A stretch of 64,000 bases of DNA from Pedobacter cryoconitis (GCA_019352875.1 JAAAFW010000015.1:430192-494191), one strand, 5' to 3'; shown: positions 15,560 through 24,786, numbered from the stretch's first letter. Program-made: numbers and translations. The notes: generated by a model from the sequence alone, not told the origin.

Positions 15560-16051
15560 TTAGCCCAATTTTCTGAATATTTCCAACATAGTCTCCTTAT
15601 CCAGACTTTCCATATCCACCAATTTCATTGATTTGACCATTTTTAGTGTAGTAGTCTTATAATGAAGGAAATGGGGAGTTTTGAGGTGCGACTGATAGGC
15701 AGCCTTATCGGCATATATTTCGATGATTCGGATCTGGGTGGGGTTTTCCTTTTGGTACATCGGAAAAATGGCGATGACACCCGCTTCTAGTCTTACGGAT
15801 GCAGACGCCTCTTCCTTTAAAATAGCATTATATTCCTTTAGATATTCGGGCCAGATTTCTATCTCTGAAATCCGTACTATCATTTCTGGTTTAGCTACGG
15901 AAACCAATGGCTTTTCAATAATCTCTCTAACCTCGTTTGTCTGTGATATGCTCACCTGGGTTTCAATCAGCTGCTGCTGCGCATACATTTTAGTTATACT
16001 CATTGTGAGCACTAGAAATAGCACCCATTTTATCAATTTACTTGTGCACAT
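15560..16051 (-). CDS. Exported antibiotic biosynthesis monooxygenase (ABM) domain protein
   Basis: A 163-residue protein. A signal peptide (KLIKWVLFLVLTMSITKMYA, cleavage near residue 25) is followed by an ABM-type ferredoxin-like domain: EMIVRISEIEIWPEYLKEYN, then IRIIEIYADKAAYQSHLKTPHFLHY. The last block is the hallmark of YgiN-like quinol monooxygenases. Most ABM proteins are cytosolic, so the export signal is notable. It is a single gene convergent with the broken DHFR gene. Cofactor-free quinol oxidation is the family's usual role. Confidence 0.8.
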   Translation of the reverse strand: MCTSKLIKWVLFLVLTMSITKMYAQQQLIETQVSISQTNEVREIIEKPLVSVAKPEMIVRISEIEIWPEYLKEYNAILKEEASASVRLEAGVIAIFPMYQKENPTQIRIIEIYADKAAYQSHLKTPHFLHYKTTTLKMVKSMKLVDMESLDKETMLEIFRKLG

Positions 16052-16125
16052 GTGCTGACGATTTAATTTTTATTTTCGGAATTAAATGGCTCATTTATTA
16101 CTTGTTAACAGTTTTTCAATATGCC

Positions 16126-17034
16126 TCAATTTACGCCCTTTGTACGCATCGGAAGCCTGTAAATTGCAGTTGAGGCAGTGATAAACAGATCGGTACGGTC
16201 TTTACCACCAAAACAAACGTTCGCTGTCCAGGGCTCATTTACTTCAATATGACCTATCAGTACGCCTGCCGGACTGTAAATGAAGACGCCTTTTCCCGTC
16301 AGATAAATATTACCCTCATTATCCAGTGTCATCCCGTCAGATCCCTTGTCGATGATTAGCTTCTGTGCGCTGAGCGTACCGTTAGTTTCAATGGTATACC
16401 TGTAAGTTTTATTCCGCTCAATATCTGCAACATATAGGTATTTCCCGTCAGGCGATCCTACGATCCCATTTGGCTTAGTTACATCTTCAGCCGCTACTAC
16501 TGGCTTTTTTCCTTTTCCAGGCGGCAAGTAATAAACTTTCTGACCTTCTATTTCCTGCTTTTTTCTAGTCCAGTAATCACGAGGGTAATAAGGGTCTGTA
16601 AAATAGATGCCTCCCTTGCTATCTGCCCAAAGGTCATTAGGTCCATTCAGTTTCTTTCCATCCACATTTGACAGCAAGACGGTAACTTTGCCGCTACTGC
16701 TTATTGACCAGATTTCATTTTTTTCATCTGCACAGGCAAGCAGCTGACCGCGATCGTTAAAGTACAATCCATTTGCACGGCCTGCTGAATCTTTAAAAAG
16801 CGAGAGATGGCCATCAGTGCTGTATTTCCAGATCTTGTTATTGGGTTGGTCAGTAAAATAAACATCTCCCTTTTTGTTAACTGCCGGCCCTTCTGTAAAG
16901 GAAAATTGCCGGGATATTAATTTCAGGCTGTCCTGATTAAACAATTGTGCTCTTGTATCTAATCCCATTAATAGGCAGAGTAATAACAACGAAAGTGCAG
17001 GACAGTACCTGCGAGAAGTAAATGAATATGGCAT
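16126..17034 (-). CDS. Exported SMP-30/gluconolactonase-like protein
   Basis: A 302-residue beta-propeller of the SMP-30/LRE family. Signal peptide to about residue 29 (LLLLCLLMGLDTRA). Blade motifs include FTEGPAVNKKGDVYFTD, GRANGLYFNDRG, LNGPNDLWADSKGGIYFTDPYY and KPNGIVGSPDGKYLYVAD. These supply the conserved Glu, Asn and Asp metal ligands of gluconolactonases (EGP, NGL, GPND). A periplasmic lactonase role is likely; the substrate is unknown. Transcribed alone, 75 bp upstream of the ABM gene. Confidence 0.88.
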   Translation of the reverse strand: MPYSFTSRRYCPALSLLLLCLLMGLDTRAQLFNQDSLKLISRQFSFTEGPAVNKKGDVYFTDQPNNKIWKYSTDGHLSLFKDSAGRANGLYFNDRGQLLACADEKNEIWSISSSGKVTVLLSNVDGKKLNGPNDLWADSKGGIYFTDPYYPRDYWTRKKQEIEGQKVYYLPPGKGKKPVVAAEDVTKPNGIVGSPDGKYLYVADIERNKTYRYTIETNGTLSAQKLIIDKGSDGMTLDNEGNIYLTGKGVFIYSPAGVLIGHIEVNEPWTANVCFGGKDRTDLFITASTAIYRLPMRTKGVN

Positions 17035-17127
17035 AGTTAAATGTATAAATCAATATGTACAAAACCTGAAGATCAAATAGTCATCTCCAAAAATAGATCT
17101 GTATTTTTTTAAGATACTATTTGTTTG

Positions 17128-17159
17128 TAAACCTCTCCGAACGTCCTCGGAGAGGTTTA
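17128..17159. terminator. Terminator-like hairpin
   Basis: TAAACCTCTCCGA-ACGTCC-TCGGAGAGGTTTA is a perfect 13-bp stem with a 6-base loop, immediately past the stop of the small lipoprotein gene (17163) and before the SMP-30 gene start. There is no strong T-run, so the efficiency is uncertain. Confidence 0.65.
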
Positions 17160-17162
17160 TTG

Positions 17163-17435
17163 TTATCTAATATATAGATAATCGTCTGGCCGTGTTCCGT
17201 TTTCATACCTTACCAATTTCCCTTCTCTAAAAAAGAAAAATTTATAGCCAGTAGTTACATATTGGGTTCGGTAAATTCTTTGACCATCTTCAGTTGCTGA
17301 CACAAAATCTGGTTTGTTCTTTTCTTTGAATTCAGTTTCCGACATTCCCATTACAAATTTGGCTTCATGGCCATACATTGCCCTACAGCTCAGCAGTGTT
17401 ATTGCCAAGCCTACTAATAAAATTAACTTTTTCAT
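17163..17435 (-). CDS. Small lipoprotein
   Basis: A 90-residue protein from the ATG at 17435, which gives a clean lipoprotein signal (MKKLILLVGLAITLLSC); the 12-codon longer frame would put a polar stretch in front of it. The mature part contains GMSETEFKEKNK and RIYRTQYVTTGYKFFFFREGKLV. This resembles small Bacteroidota or SmpA/BamE-like lipoproteins that start with a 'GMsxxxv' helix. Function unknown. Confidence 0.7.
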   Translation of the reverse strand: MKKLILLVGLAITLLSCRAMYGHEAKFVMGMSETEFKEKNKPDFVSATEDGQRIYRTQYVTTGYKFFFFREGKLVRYENGTRPDDYLYIR

Positions 17436-17471
17436 TTGTGTATATATTTTTGTGTAAGGGAATTTACTCAA

Positions 17472-17771
17472 TAATTATACATTTAAACAAGTAAAAAATC
17501 ATTAAAACATTTTACTTTGAGAAACTTTGGCAGCCGCTTTTTTCCTATTACTATGGCTGCATTCGGACTCAATTTCCGATCAATTTCTGATAGCAAGCAA
17601 ACCCCTCTTTTTCCAAACATCCGCGTCCTTTTAACTGTCTCCTGAACAAATTTCAGACGCTAATCAAACCACCTCTATGTTTTTTAACCAAAATGACATT
17701 AATTATATCTACCTTAGGTTAATCTTATCAACTCTGGGAGATCCAAACTATAACCAAATAAATCCTACAAA
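17472..17771. other. Intergenic stretch without recognised gene
   Basis: About 300 AT-rich bases between divergent lipoprotein genes. It must hold both promoters, but no clear -7 element, palindrome or reading frame with recognisable similarity was seen. Confidence 0.6.
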
Positions 17772-18389
17772 ATGAAGCTAAATTATCTCGCGTATTTAGG
17801 TGTGTTGTTGATTATATTCAACGCCTGCAGTAAAAATAGCATCGAAAATATTACGCCAGAAAAACCAGAACTTGAAGAATCAGTCTATCTGCTTTTAAAT
17901 AAAGAAACAATTGATTTTAAAGTTTTTAAAGGATCTAATAGTGGAGGTAAAGACGTTTCTGCGACTGAAAAACCCGAATCATTTTGGAACAAAGATAAAT
18001 TGGCAGATTTGAAATATGACACGTTAATTGTCAGAAATGACAGCATTTTTGAAAGACCTGCAAAGTATGAGAAAAATGCATTTAGATATAAAATCAGTAA
18101 TGATACAATTTACCAGTGGAATCGATATGCCAGCTTTTGGGCACTATACGGATTAAAAAAGGCTGATAAAATTGAACATTATGGAAGCTATTATACTTTT
18201 CAAAAAGTTAGCAAGCCGTCCGTATTTGCAGAGAATGGACATAGAGACGGATTAGTTAATTCATCAAGATATTTCAACGATAACGAATATATGTTTAAAG
18301 TTCCTGAAGATATGAAATCGGTAAATGACCTGGCTGCCTGGTATAATATCAGATATATCTATAAAAAAGTTAATAAGACACCCGGCTAA
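17772..18389 (+). CDS. Hypothetical lipoprotein
   Basis: A 205-residue protein with a lipoprotein signal (MKLNYLAYLGVLLIIFNAC, lipobox cysteine near residue 19). The mature part is polar and rich in Lys, Asn and Tyr, with no recognised domain; a C-terminal segment (VNDLAAWYNIRYIYKKV) may be helical. It is convergent with the radical SAM gene with only 10 bp between them. Function unknown. Confidence 0.75.
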   Translation: MKLNYLAYLGVLLIIFNACSKNSIENITPEKPELEESVYLLLNKETIDFKVFKGSNSGGKDVSATEKPESFWNKDKLADLKYDTLIVRNDSIFERPAKYEKNAFRYKISNDTIYQWNRYASFWALYGLKKADKIEHYGSYYTFQKVSKPSVFAENGHRDGLVNSSRYFNDNEYMFKVPEDMKSVNDLAAWYNIRYIYKKVNKTPG

Positions 18390-18399
18390 ATGCTACAGA

Positions 18400-20631
18400 T
18401 TATAAAACCAATAGCCCAAAATCTCTTAAACTATAAACTGGCTCTGAATACCAGAACAGTTCAAAATGTTCCATTGTGTTTTCAAAATCAGCTTTGGTCT
18501 CCTGAAAAGTATAAACCTTAGTATTGGTAACTGCAATTTTCTGCAAGAAAGCCGAGAGCCATTCTCCTTCTTCCTTATTGGTCTGGATAGTGAAGCTCTC
18601 CTTTTTATCGTGAAAAGTTAACACCGTCATTTCGATTGCTTTATTTTTTTTGTATCTGGAAAAGTACTCTAGCTCGGGCTTCCCTCCTAACCAAACTACC
18701 TTAGCCGTTGGTTTTGTATTGAGTTTATGATCATCCTTTAAAGATTTTTCAATAAAATCTGATGAAATAGTTGTTTTGGGAATCTTAAAATCAAACCAGT
18801 CCTGTAGTTTATAATCGAAGCAAATGCCATGCATAAAATTAAAAAGTGATTTCTTTAAGCCGAAACTAAACTTATCGTGGTCAATGCCCGTTTTATCGAT
18901 ATAATTGATGTCATTGTTAGCAAAGGTTCCGATTGTCTCAGTCTCTTTAACTACACCAAACCTTTCGGGATACATGCCAACGGGACTATGAGCGGTCATC
19001 GCGAACTGATGCCAGAAGCCTGATTGCACTATACCTGCTTCGAATAATTGCCTGACCATTTCCAGACTGTCAACAGTTTCCTGAATTGTCTGGGTTGGGT
19101 AACCGTACATCAGGTAAGCATGAACCAGTATTCCTGCCTCAGTCAAATTCCGGGTAACCTGAGCTACCTGTTCCACTGATACTCCTTTGTCAATCAGCTT
19201 TAATAACCGGTCAGATGCGACTTCTAAACCTCCTGAAACGGCGATACAACCTGAGGCTTTGAGTAAAATAGCTAGATCTCTGGTAAAGCTTTTTTCAAAA
19301 CGGATGTTAGTCCACCAGGTTACGGTTATTTTTCTTCTTAAAATTTCGAGTGCTACTTCCCGCATCAGCGCAGGTGGGGCTGCTTCATCTACAAAGTGAA
19401 AGCCATTCTGGCCGGTATTTGCACTTAGTTCTTCAATCCTGTCTACAATCAATTTAGCGGCAACAGGTTCGTAGACCTTGATATAATCCAATGAAATATC
19501 ACAAAAGGTACATTTCCCCCAATAACAACCATGTGCCATTGTTAGCTTGTTCCAGCGTCCATCACTCCACATCCGGTGCATTGGATTCACGATTTCTATA
19601 ACTGAAATATAACGGTCTAAATATAAATCACTGTAATCTGGCGTGCCTACGTCAAACTGCTTATAATCACTTCTTAATGCATCATTCTTATAAACTACGT
19701 CCCCATTCTCCAGCAGGAAAGTTCTTTTATACAGGTTAAAATCAGTATTATTTATAGTGGCATTATAGATCAGTTCAATGGGTAACTCTCCATCATCCAG
19801 GGAGATATAATCGAAAAACTCAAATACTCTCTTATCAGAAAGGGATCGCAATTCTGTATTGGCAAAACCGCCACCCATTGCTATTTTTATTGCAGGATAA
19901 TGTTGTTTTACAAATTGTGCGCACCGGAAAGCTGCATATAAGTTTCCGGGAAAAGGAACTGAAATGACAAATAGTTTAGGCTGAATGCGGGCAATTTTCT
20001 CTGCTAAGATTTCAACGAGAATTTCATCCATATAGGTGTAACCTTGATTCAGGATTCCATAAAGTTCATCAAAGGAATTTGCGCTCCTGCCTAATCTTTC
20101 GGCATAACGGCTAAAACCAAAATTGGGGTCGATACATTCAATAATGAAATCTGATATATCTTCCAGATACAGCGTAGCCAAATGTTTCGCCTTATCTTGC
20201 GTTCCCATTGAACCAAACGCCCAGTCCAATTCCTCTAACTGCGTAAATCTGGACGCCTCTGGCAGATAATCCTCCTGACAAATCTGCAAAGCTAAGGTTG
20301 GATTTTTGCCCTGTAAAAAAGCAATTACTGCATCGATTGATTTGATATATTCCCCTTTCAAAGCAAAAATCCGTTTCGAATTTGGACTTTTAGCCTGGTT
20401 GGACTGCCCCTGGGCATGTAAAAAGAGGTTTTCTAATCCTTTACGGGAAAATAAGGCCAGAATCACTTCAATACCCAGATCGGCCTGGGTTGAAGAAATG
20501 TTTTTAGTATTCAAAAAACCTTTGATATAAGCAGTGGCAGGATACGGAGTATTCAGCTGTGTAAAAGGAGGTGTAACAAGGAAAAGATCTGTTTTCAAAA
20601 TGGGATTGTATTTCGCTGCAAAATTATCCAT
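18400..20631 (-). CDS. B12-binding-type radical SAM protein with CX4CX2C motif
   Basis: A 743-residue protein. The N-terminal half (to about residue 290) looks like a cobalamin-binding-type Rossmann domain: LFLVTPPF at the start, LFVISVPFPGN, AMGGGFANTE and YISLDDGE. The radical SAM core begins with HGCYWGKCTFCD, giving cysteines at residues 369, 374 and 377, a CX4CX2C spacing rather than the canonical CX3CX2C. GGLEVASDRLLKLIDKGV and LMYGYPTQT are further core motifs. No DxHxxG cobalamin motif is evident, so B12 binding is uncertain. Encoded alone, with no visible substrate peptide. Confidence 0.85.
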   Translation of the reverse strand: MDNFAAKYNPILKTDLFLVTPPFTQLNTPYPATAYIKGFLNTKNISSTQADLGIEVILALFSRKGLENLFLHAQGQSNQAKSPNSKRIFALKGEYIKSIDAVIAFLQGKNPTLALQICQEDYLPEASRFTQLEELDWAFGSMGTQDKAKHLATLYLEDISDFIIECIDPNFGFSRYAERLGRSANSFDELYGILNQGYTYMDEILVEILAEKIARIQPKLFVISVPFPGNLYAAFRCAQFVKQHYPAIKIAMGGGFANTELRSLSDKRVFEFFDYISLDDGELPIELIYNATINNTDFNLYKRTFLLENGDVVYKNDALRSDYKQFDVGTPDYSDLYLDRYISVIEIVNPMHRMWSDGRWNKLTMAHGCYWGKCTFCDISLDYIKVYEPVAAKLIVDRIEELSANTGQNGFHFVDEAAPPALMREVALEILRRKITVTWWTNIRFEKSFTRDLAILLKASGCIAVSGGLEVASDRLLKLIDKGVSVEQVAQVTRNLTEAGILVHAYLMYGYPTQTIQETVDSLEMVRQLFEAGIVQSGFWHQFAMTAHSPVGMYPERFGVVKETETIGTFANNDINYIDKTGIDHDKFSFGLKKSLFNFMHGICFDYKLQDWFDFKIPKTTISSDFIEKSLKDDHKLNTKPTAKVVWLGGKPELEYFSRYKKNKAIEMTVLTFHDKKESFTIQTNKEEGEWLSAFLQKIAVTNTKVYTFQETKADFENTMEHFELFWYSEPVYSLRDFGLLVL

Positions 20632-20790
20632 AATTATTTAGTAAACAGCATCTGAATTTTTCCTGAAACTATTCGCTTTAATTACTACAACAAATGATAG
20701 ACGCCAGTGAAGCTATTAACCTTATACTCCATCCATCGTGGGTGCCTTACTTCGTACTCGTTGGTTGCAGTATCATTTTACATCTGGGTT

Positions 20791-21957
20791 TTATTTAAAT
20801 AGCAAGGGTGCAAATTCTGTTAAGTATCTGCGCCACACCTGATAACTATGAACACCTTCCGACTCCTTATATTCAAAACTGATATTTTTAGTCTTCAACC
20901 ACTCAATGTACTTTCTGACCGATGGCGTTAGATAATCGTCTTTTCCAATTGCAATCCAGATCAGCTTTAGTTTTTGATTAATCGATTCATCCAATTTTGG
21001 GAATGCCTTTGTATAATCAGGATCAAGCAGAATTACTGCCGGGCTAAAACCACCTACATAATCAAAAACGTCAGGATGGTTCAATCCGATATCAAGTGAC
21101 TGCCCACCCCCCATTGACAGTCCGGCAACAGCACGATATTTTTTTGTTTTGCCTGCATTATAAAATCCTTCAACCATCGGGATAACCTCTTTGAGGGTTG
21201 CGGCGATAAAAAGCCTCTCGTTCTTCTCGTAGGCTTCCTTGCTCCGCACCCCGCTTCCCGGGTCAAACATCTCCGGAGCACCATATCCAAGTGTATTCAC
21301 AATTATCATGGGTTTTGCCTTTCCCTGTGCGATAAGGTTGTCCATGATGATATTTTCGCGTCCTGCAGTGACCCATGCGCTCGTTTCATCGGTAATGCCG
21401 TGGAACAGATAAAGCACCGGATAAGGTTCTGGTCGATTTGGATCATAGCCTGGTGGTGTATACACACGCATGTCACGCTGGTCACCGATAATTGCAGATC
21501 TAAAAAAGTGCTGGCTTAAAACTCCGTGAGGCACATCATTTAATTCCCAGCTTAAGGTCGAAGGTCCCGGGACATGCACAAGGCTCTGGCCCAGTGCACG
21601 TTTAAATAAAGGTTTTATGTAGGGATTGTTTGGATCGGGCATATTATTACCATCTACAGCAAATGAATATCGATAGACATCAGGAGTGAAAGTTTCCCGG
21701 TAACTCCATACGCCCCCGGTATCAATAGACATTGCTCTCGGCTTGGCATCGTCCATAATCAGCGTTACTTTCTTAGCATTTGGTGCCAGGAACCTAAAGG
21801 TTACCGCACCAAATTTATCGACCTCGGGGGACTGAATGTTTTTCTGCACCGGAGCCGATGGAAGTGTTTGTGCAAAGACTTCTGCCTGTTGTGTAGATAG
21901 GAATAGATAAATGACTGTAAAAGTATATTTTAACAGATTTTTTCGCATTGTATTCAT
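20791..21957 (-). CDS. Exported CE1-type esterase
   Basis: A 388-residue protein. Signal peptide (TFTVIYLFLSTQQAEVFA), then an N-terminal E-set/CBM48-like domain (VTFRFLAPNAKKVTLIMDD, then YRYSFAVDG), then an alpha/beta-hydrolase esterase domain. The latter has PYPVLYLFHGITDE, the nucleophile elbow GLSMGGGQ and a late histidine in EGVHSYQVWRRYL. This architecture matches Bacteroidota xylan/feruloyl esterases of family CE1. Periplasmic deacylation of plant polysaccharide is the likely role. No SusC/SusD pair is nearby, so it is not in a classical PUL. Confidence 0.88.
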   Translation of the reverse strand: MNTMRKNLLKYTFTVIYLFLSTQQAEVFAQTLPSAPVQKNIQSPEVDKFGAVTFRFLAPNAKKVTLIMDDAKPRAMSIDTGGVWSYRETFTPDVYRYSFAVDGNNMPDPNNPYIKPLFKRALGQSLVHVPGPSTLSWELNDVPHGVLSQHFFRSAIIGDQRDMRVYTPPGYDPNRPEPYPVLYLFHGITDETSAWVTAGRENIIMDNLIAQGKAKPMIIVNTLGYGAPEMFDPGSGVRSKEAYEKNERLFIAATLKEVIPMVEGFYNAGKTKKYRAVAGLSMGGGQSLDIGLNHPDVFDYVGGFSPAVILLDPDYTKAFPKLDESINQKLKLIWIAIGKDDYLTPSVRKYIEWLKTKNISFEYKESEGVHSYQVWRRYLTEFAPLLFK

Positions 21958-22103
21958 GGTTTGTTAAGCCACGAAATTAAGTCTGTTTTATTAACTCAAC
22001 AGCGAGGTTTTATTATCATAATTTAACCTCTCAAGCGATAATGTTATTATAATATCAATAAGGGGTTTAAAAAACACAACCGGCAGGGACGATATTCAAC
22101 TAT

Positions 22104-22910
22104 CTAGGCTAGCAATTGATTCGGAGATATCCCATATTTCTTTTTGAAAGAAAAGGAAAAATGGGACAAATCTTCAAAGCCCACCTCCAGATAAACCTCA
22201 GTCGGTTTTTTCCTTTTTTCCGACAATTGATAGTGGGCCAGCTCAAGTCTTTTATCTGTTAACCATTTTTGAGGTGTTGTGTTGAAAAGCTTCTTGAAAT
22301 CTCTGTTGAAGGTTGATAGACTACGCCCGGTTAGGTAGCCCAATTTCTCCAGTGACATATTGAACATAAAATTCCGTTGCATAAAATTAATCAGATCAAT
22401 TTTACCTGGTGTATCGAAATTTGCCAGTACACTATCTACACCCGGATTGATCATACGGAGGATACTTATGGCTTCCGTTATCTTTAATGAAGCGAGTTCT
22501 TCAGGAAATTCACCTTCCACATCGAAATAGGGTATTAGTGATGTTAAACAACTCGTTAATAATGGATGATTACTGAAACTATATATTTTTTGTTCCGGCT
22601 GCAACCTGTTCCTGACATCTATATTCTCATAAAACTTTTTTAGCCGTTCAATGGATAAATGCATAACCACGGTTTTATGTGGCAGACCATTCTTCGGATA
22701 GTTGATAATCGTGGCCAACTGGTTTCTTGGAATCAGAAAAATATCTCCTGCTCTAAAATTAAAGGTGGTGTCCCACTGAATGATCTTTGTTTCACCAGAA
22801 ATAAACCAGACCAGCATATGGTCCTCAAACATGAGATCTGACTTGAAAAGTTTATCCTCGTACGAGGAAAGCTTAATCTCTTTGGTCAGATGCCTGGATA
22901 TATGTTCCAT
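22104..22910 (-). CDS. AraC family transcriptional regulator (module B)
   Basis: A 268-residue regulator with a cupin-like sensor (MLVWFISGETKIIQWD, then RAGDIFLIPRNQLA) and two C-terminal HTHs (LGYLTGRSLSTFNRDFKKLF, then EVYLEVGFEDLSHFSFSFKKKYG). Paralogue of the module D regulator at 11077. It follows the SDR gene by 35 bp on the same strand, and the direct repeats at 24019-24058 are its probable target. Confidence 0.92.
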   Translation of the reverse strand: MEHISRHLTKEIKLSSYEDKLFKSDLMFEDHMLVWFISGETKIIQWDTTFNFRAGDIFLIPRNQLATIINYPKNGLPHKTVVMHLSIERLKKFYENIDVRNRLQPEQKIYSFSNHPLLTSCLTSLIPYFDVEGEFPEELASLKITEAISILRMINPGVDSVLANFDTPGKIDLINFMQRNFMFNMSLEKLGYLTGRSLSTFNRDFKKLFNTTPQKWLTDKRLELAHYQLSEKRKKPTEVYLEVGFEDLSHFSFSFKKKYGISPNQLLA

Positions 22911-22945
22911 ATTGTAAAGCTATTTATTTTATATCTATACCGGAC

Positions 22946-23965
22946 TTATTTTACCTCAAATTTGATACCTGTCATGTCTTCCGTTAATAACCATAGTTGT
23001 TTCGCGCTTCTTTCATCCAGTGAATATTGTTGTACACCACTTTCATGAAGTTTAGCCTCTGTTTGCACATCCGGATCTTCTGAAAGCAGCCTGGCGATAT
23101 TACAATCCTCACAGTAAACTCCACCAATGTTATTAAGCAATGGGCTTGTTGCAGCCCAAACGGAAGTTGCAGCACCCTGTGGAATGGTTTTCAGGTTTGC
23201 AAGAATTTCCGGGCGTATATTACCGTTCTCATCAAAGAAACCCAGCTGTTTGAATAATTGAATATCTGCATCTCTGGCCAATTCTGTACCCGCAATTGAC
23301 CCCGGATGTAATGAGTAGGCTCTTACATTAAACACTTTGGCACGATTATCCAGTTCAAGAGCGAACAGATTGCTGGCTGTTTTTGAGTGTCCATAGCCTA
23401 CAAGTGTCTGGTATTCCCTGTGCTGGAAATTAGGATCATCGAAATTGAATGGCGCCATATGGTGTCCCAGTGAAGAAACGTTTACCACACGTGCGCCATT
23501 AGCTGCTTTCAGTGCTGGCCATAACCTTGCCACCAATTGATATTGCCCCAGGTAATTAGTTGCCAGTTGTGATTCTATGCTACGGCTGTCTCTTTGCAAT
23601 GGCACCCACATAATCCCCGCATTATTAATCAGTAAATGCAGTGGCCTTCCTGAAGCGAGAAACTTTTCGGCAAATGAATCTATCGTATCGGGCTGTGTAA
23701 GATCCAATGCCAGAATTTCTACATTTGGAATACCTTTCAGATTTTTATTTGCTTTTTCAATATCCCTGGCAGCTACGATCACTGTTGCACCTGCAGCTGC
23801 AAGTGTCTTTGTGGTCTCTAAACCTATTCCTGCATTACCCCCGGATACTATGGCAATTTTCCCTGTAAGGTCGATACCTTTGATCACTTCTTCTGTTGTC
23901 GATGCTGCGTTAAATCCAGATTTTATTGGACGTTGTAATGCTCCCTGATAATTATTCTTTTCCAT
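22946..23965 (-). CDS. SDR family oxidoreductase (module B)
   Basis: A 339-residue SDR of the retinol dehydrogenase/WW-oxidoreductase-like group. VSGGNAGIGLETTKTLA is the cofactor motif, NNAGIMWVPLQ follows, and catalysis uses SSLGHH and YGHSK. The N-terminal extension (RPIKSGFNAASTTEEVIKG) is typical of this group. Its promoter region carries the best-matching tandem repeats of the four modules. Substrate unknown. Confidence 0.92.
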   Translation of the reverse strand: MEKNNYQGALQRPIKSGFNAASTTEEVIKGIDLTGKIAIVSGGNAGIGLETTKTLAAAGATVIVAARDIEKANKNLKGIPNVEILALDLTQPDTIDSFAEKFLASGRPLHLLINNAGIMWVPLQRDSRSIESQLATNYLGQYQLVARLWPALKAANGARVVNVSSLGHHMAPFNFDDPNFQHREYQTLVGYGHSKTASNLFALELDNRAKVFNVRAYSLHPGSIAGTELARDADIQLFKQLGFFDENGNIRPEILANLKTIPQGAATSVWAATSPLLNNIGGVYCEDCNIARLLSEDPDVQTEAKLHESGVQQYSLDERSAKQLWLLTEDMTGIKFEVK

Positions 23966-23990
23966 TTTGTTTTTTGTTAAATGTATAGAA

Positions 23991-24058
23991 CAAATTTAGG
24001 GCGGTTCAGAGATCTACGTTTTGTTTAGAACGTCAAATTATTTTGTTCAGAACGTCAA
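23991..24058 (-). promoter_or_regulatory. Module B promoter with 22-bp-period direct repeats
   Basis: TTTTGTTTAGAACGTCAA (24019-24036) and TTTTGTTCAGAACGTCAA (24041-24058) match at 17 of 18 bases with a 22-bp period. On the minus strand TAAATTTG (23991-23998) is a perfect TAnnTTTG -7 element, 26 bp from the SDR start codon and 20 bp from the first repeat. This is the expected layout for activation by the AraC protein of the same operon. Confidence 0.7.
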
Positions 24059-24178
24059 CGCCTCTACTCAATATGTCGATCAGGTTACGTAATCTATATA
24101 ATTTTATTGTCTTCCGGCTTTTACCTATTGATGACAAATAAAATCACTAAATCTTCATAAAAGGTGCATACATTTGCG

Positions 24179-24196
24179 ACATACTAATCAGTATGT
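24179..24196. promoter_or_regulatory. TetR operator 1
   Basis: ACATACT-AATC-AGTATGT is a perfect 7-bp inverted repeat covering the first start codon of the TetR gene (ATG 24193). It is one of three copies of the same palindrome (also 24803 and 24865), which points to autoregulation. Confidence 0.8.
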
Positions 24197-24786
24197 TTAT
24201 GTCAAAAGCAGCAGCAACAAGATCGGATATCCTTAGAAGGTCATTGGAATTAATTTACAGACAGGGTTACCAGTCAACAAGTATTGACGATATTCTGGCT
24301 ACAACGCAGGTTACGAAAGGCGCTTTTTATTATCATTTCCGGAATAAAGAGGAAATGGGTCTGGCATTGATTAGTGAAGCAATGCATGATGAGATCTGGC
24401 CATTTATTCAAAAGTCTCTTTCAGCGAGCCCAAATTTTAGAGACAATATCTACGAAATGATTAATGGACTTCTTTTCAAGCATCCATTTATGACAGCTGA
24501 GTATGGCTGCCCCGCTGTAAATCTTATCCAGGAGATGGCGCCTCAGAGTGAGGTGTTTCGGACGGCTTTGCAAAACTCTTTGCACAAATGGAAAAGAACT
24601 ATCGAAACGGAGATTATAAGAGGTCAGCAGGCAGGTCAATTGAGTATGGAATGTGATACCGGACAAATTGCACTGAATGTAATAACCCTATATCATGGGG
24701 TTAGAAATATGGGTAAATTATTGGGTAAAACCTACTATACTTCCTTCCTCAATGAGTTTCGAAGGTATCTCGATTCACTAAACTAA
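24193..24786 (+). CDS. TetR family repressor of the RND efflux operon
   Basis: A 197-residue TetR/AcrR protein. The HTH is SLELIYRQGYQSTSIDDILATTQVT followed by KGAFYYHFRNKEEMG, and the C-terminal ligand domain resembles the TetR_C_16/QacR-like group. Two in-frame ATGs (24193 and 24199) are possible; operator 1 overlaps the first. Three matching palindromes around the gene and before the efflux operon show how it is probably controlled. Confidence 0.92.
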   Translation: MFMSKAAATRSDILRRSLELIYRQGYQSTSIDDILATTQVTKGAFYYHFRNKEEMGLALISEAMHDEIWPFIQKSLSASPNFRDNIYEMINGLLFKHPFMTAEYGCPAVNLIQEMAPQSEVFRTALQNSLHKWKRTIETEIIRGQQAGQLSMECDTGQIALNVITLYHGVRNMGKLLGKTYYTSFLNEFRRYLDSLN

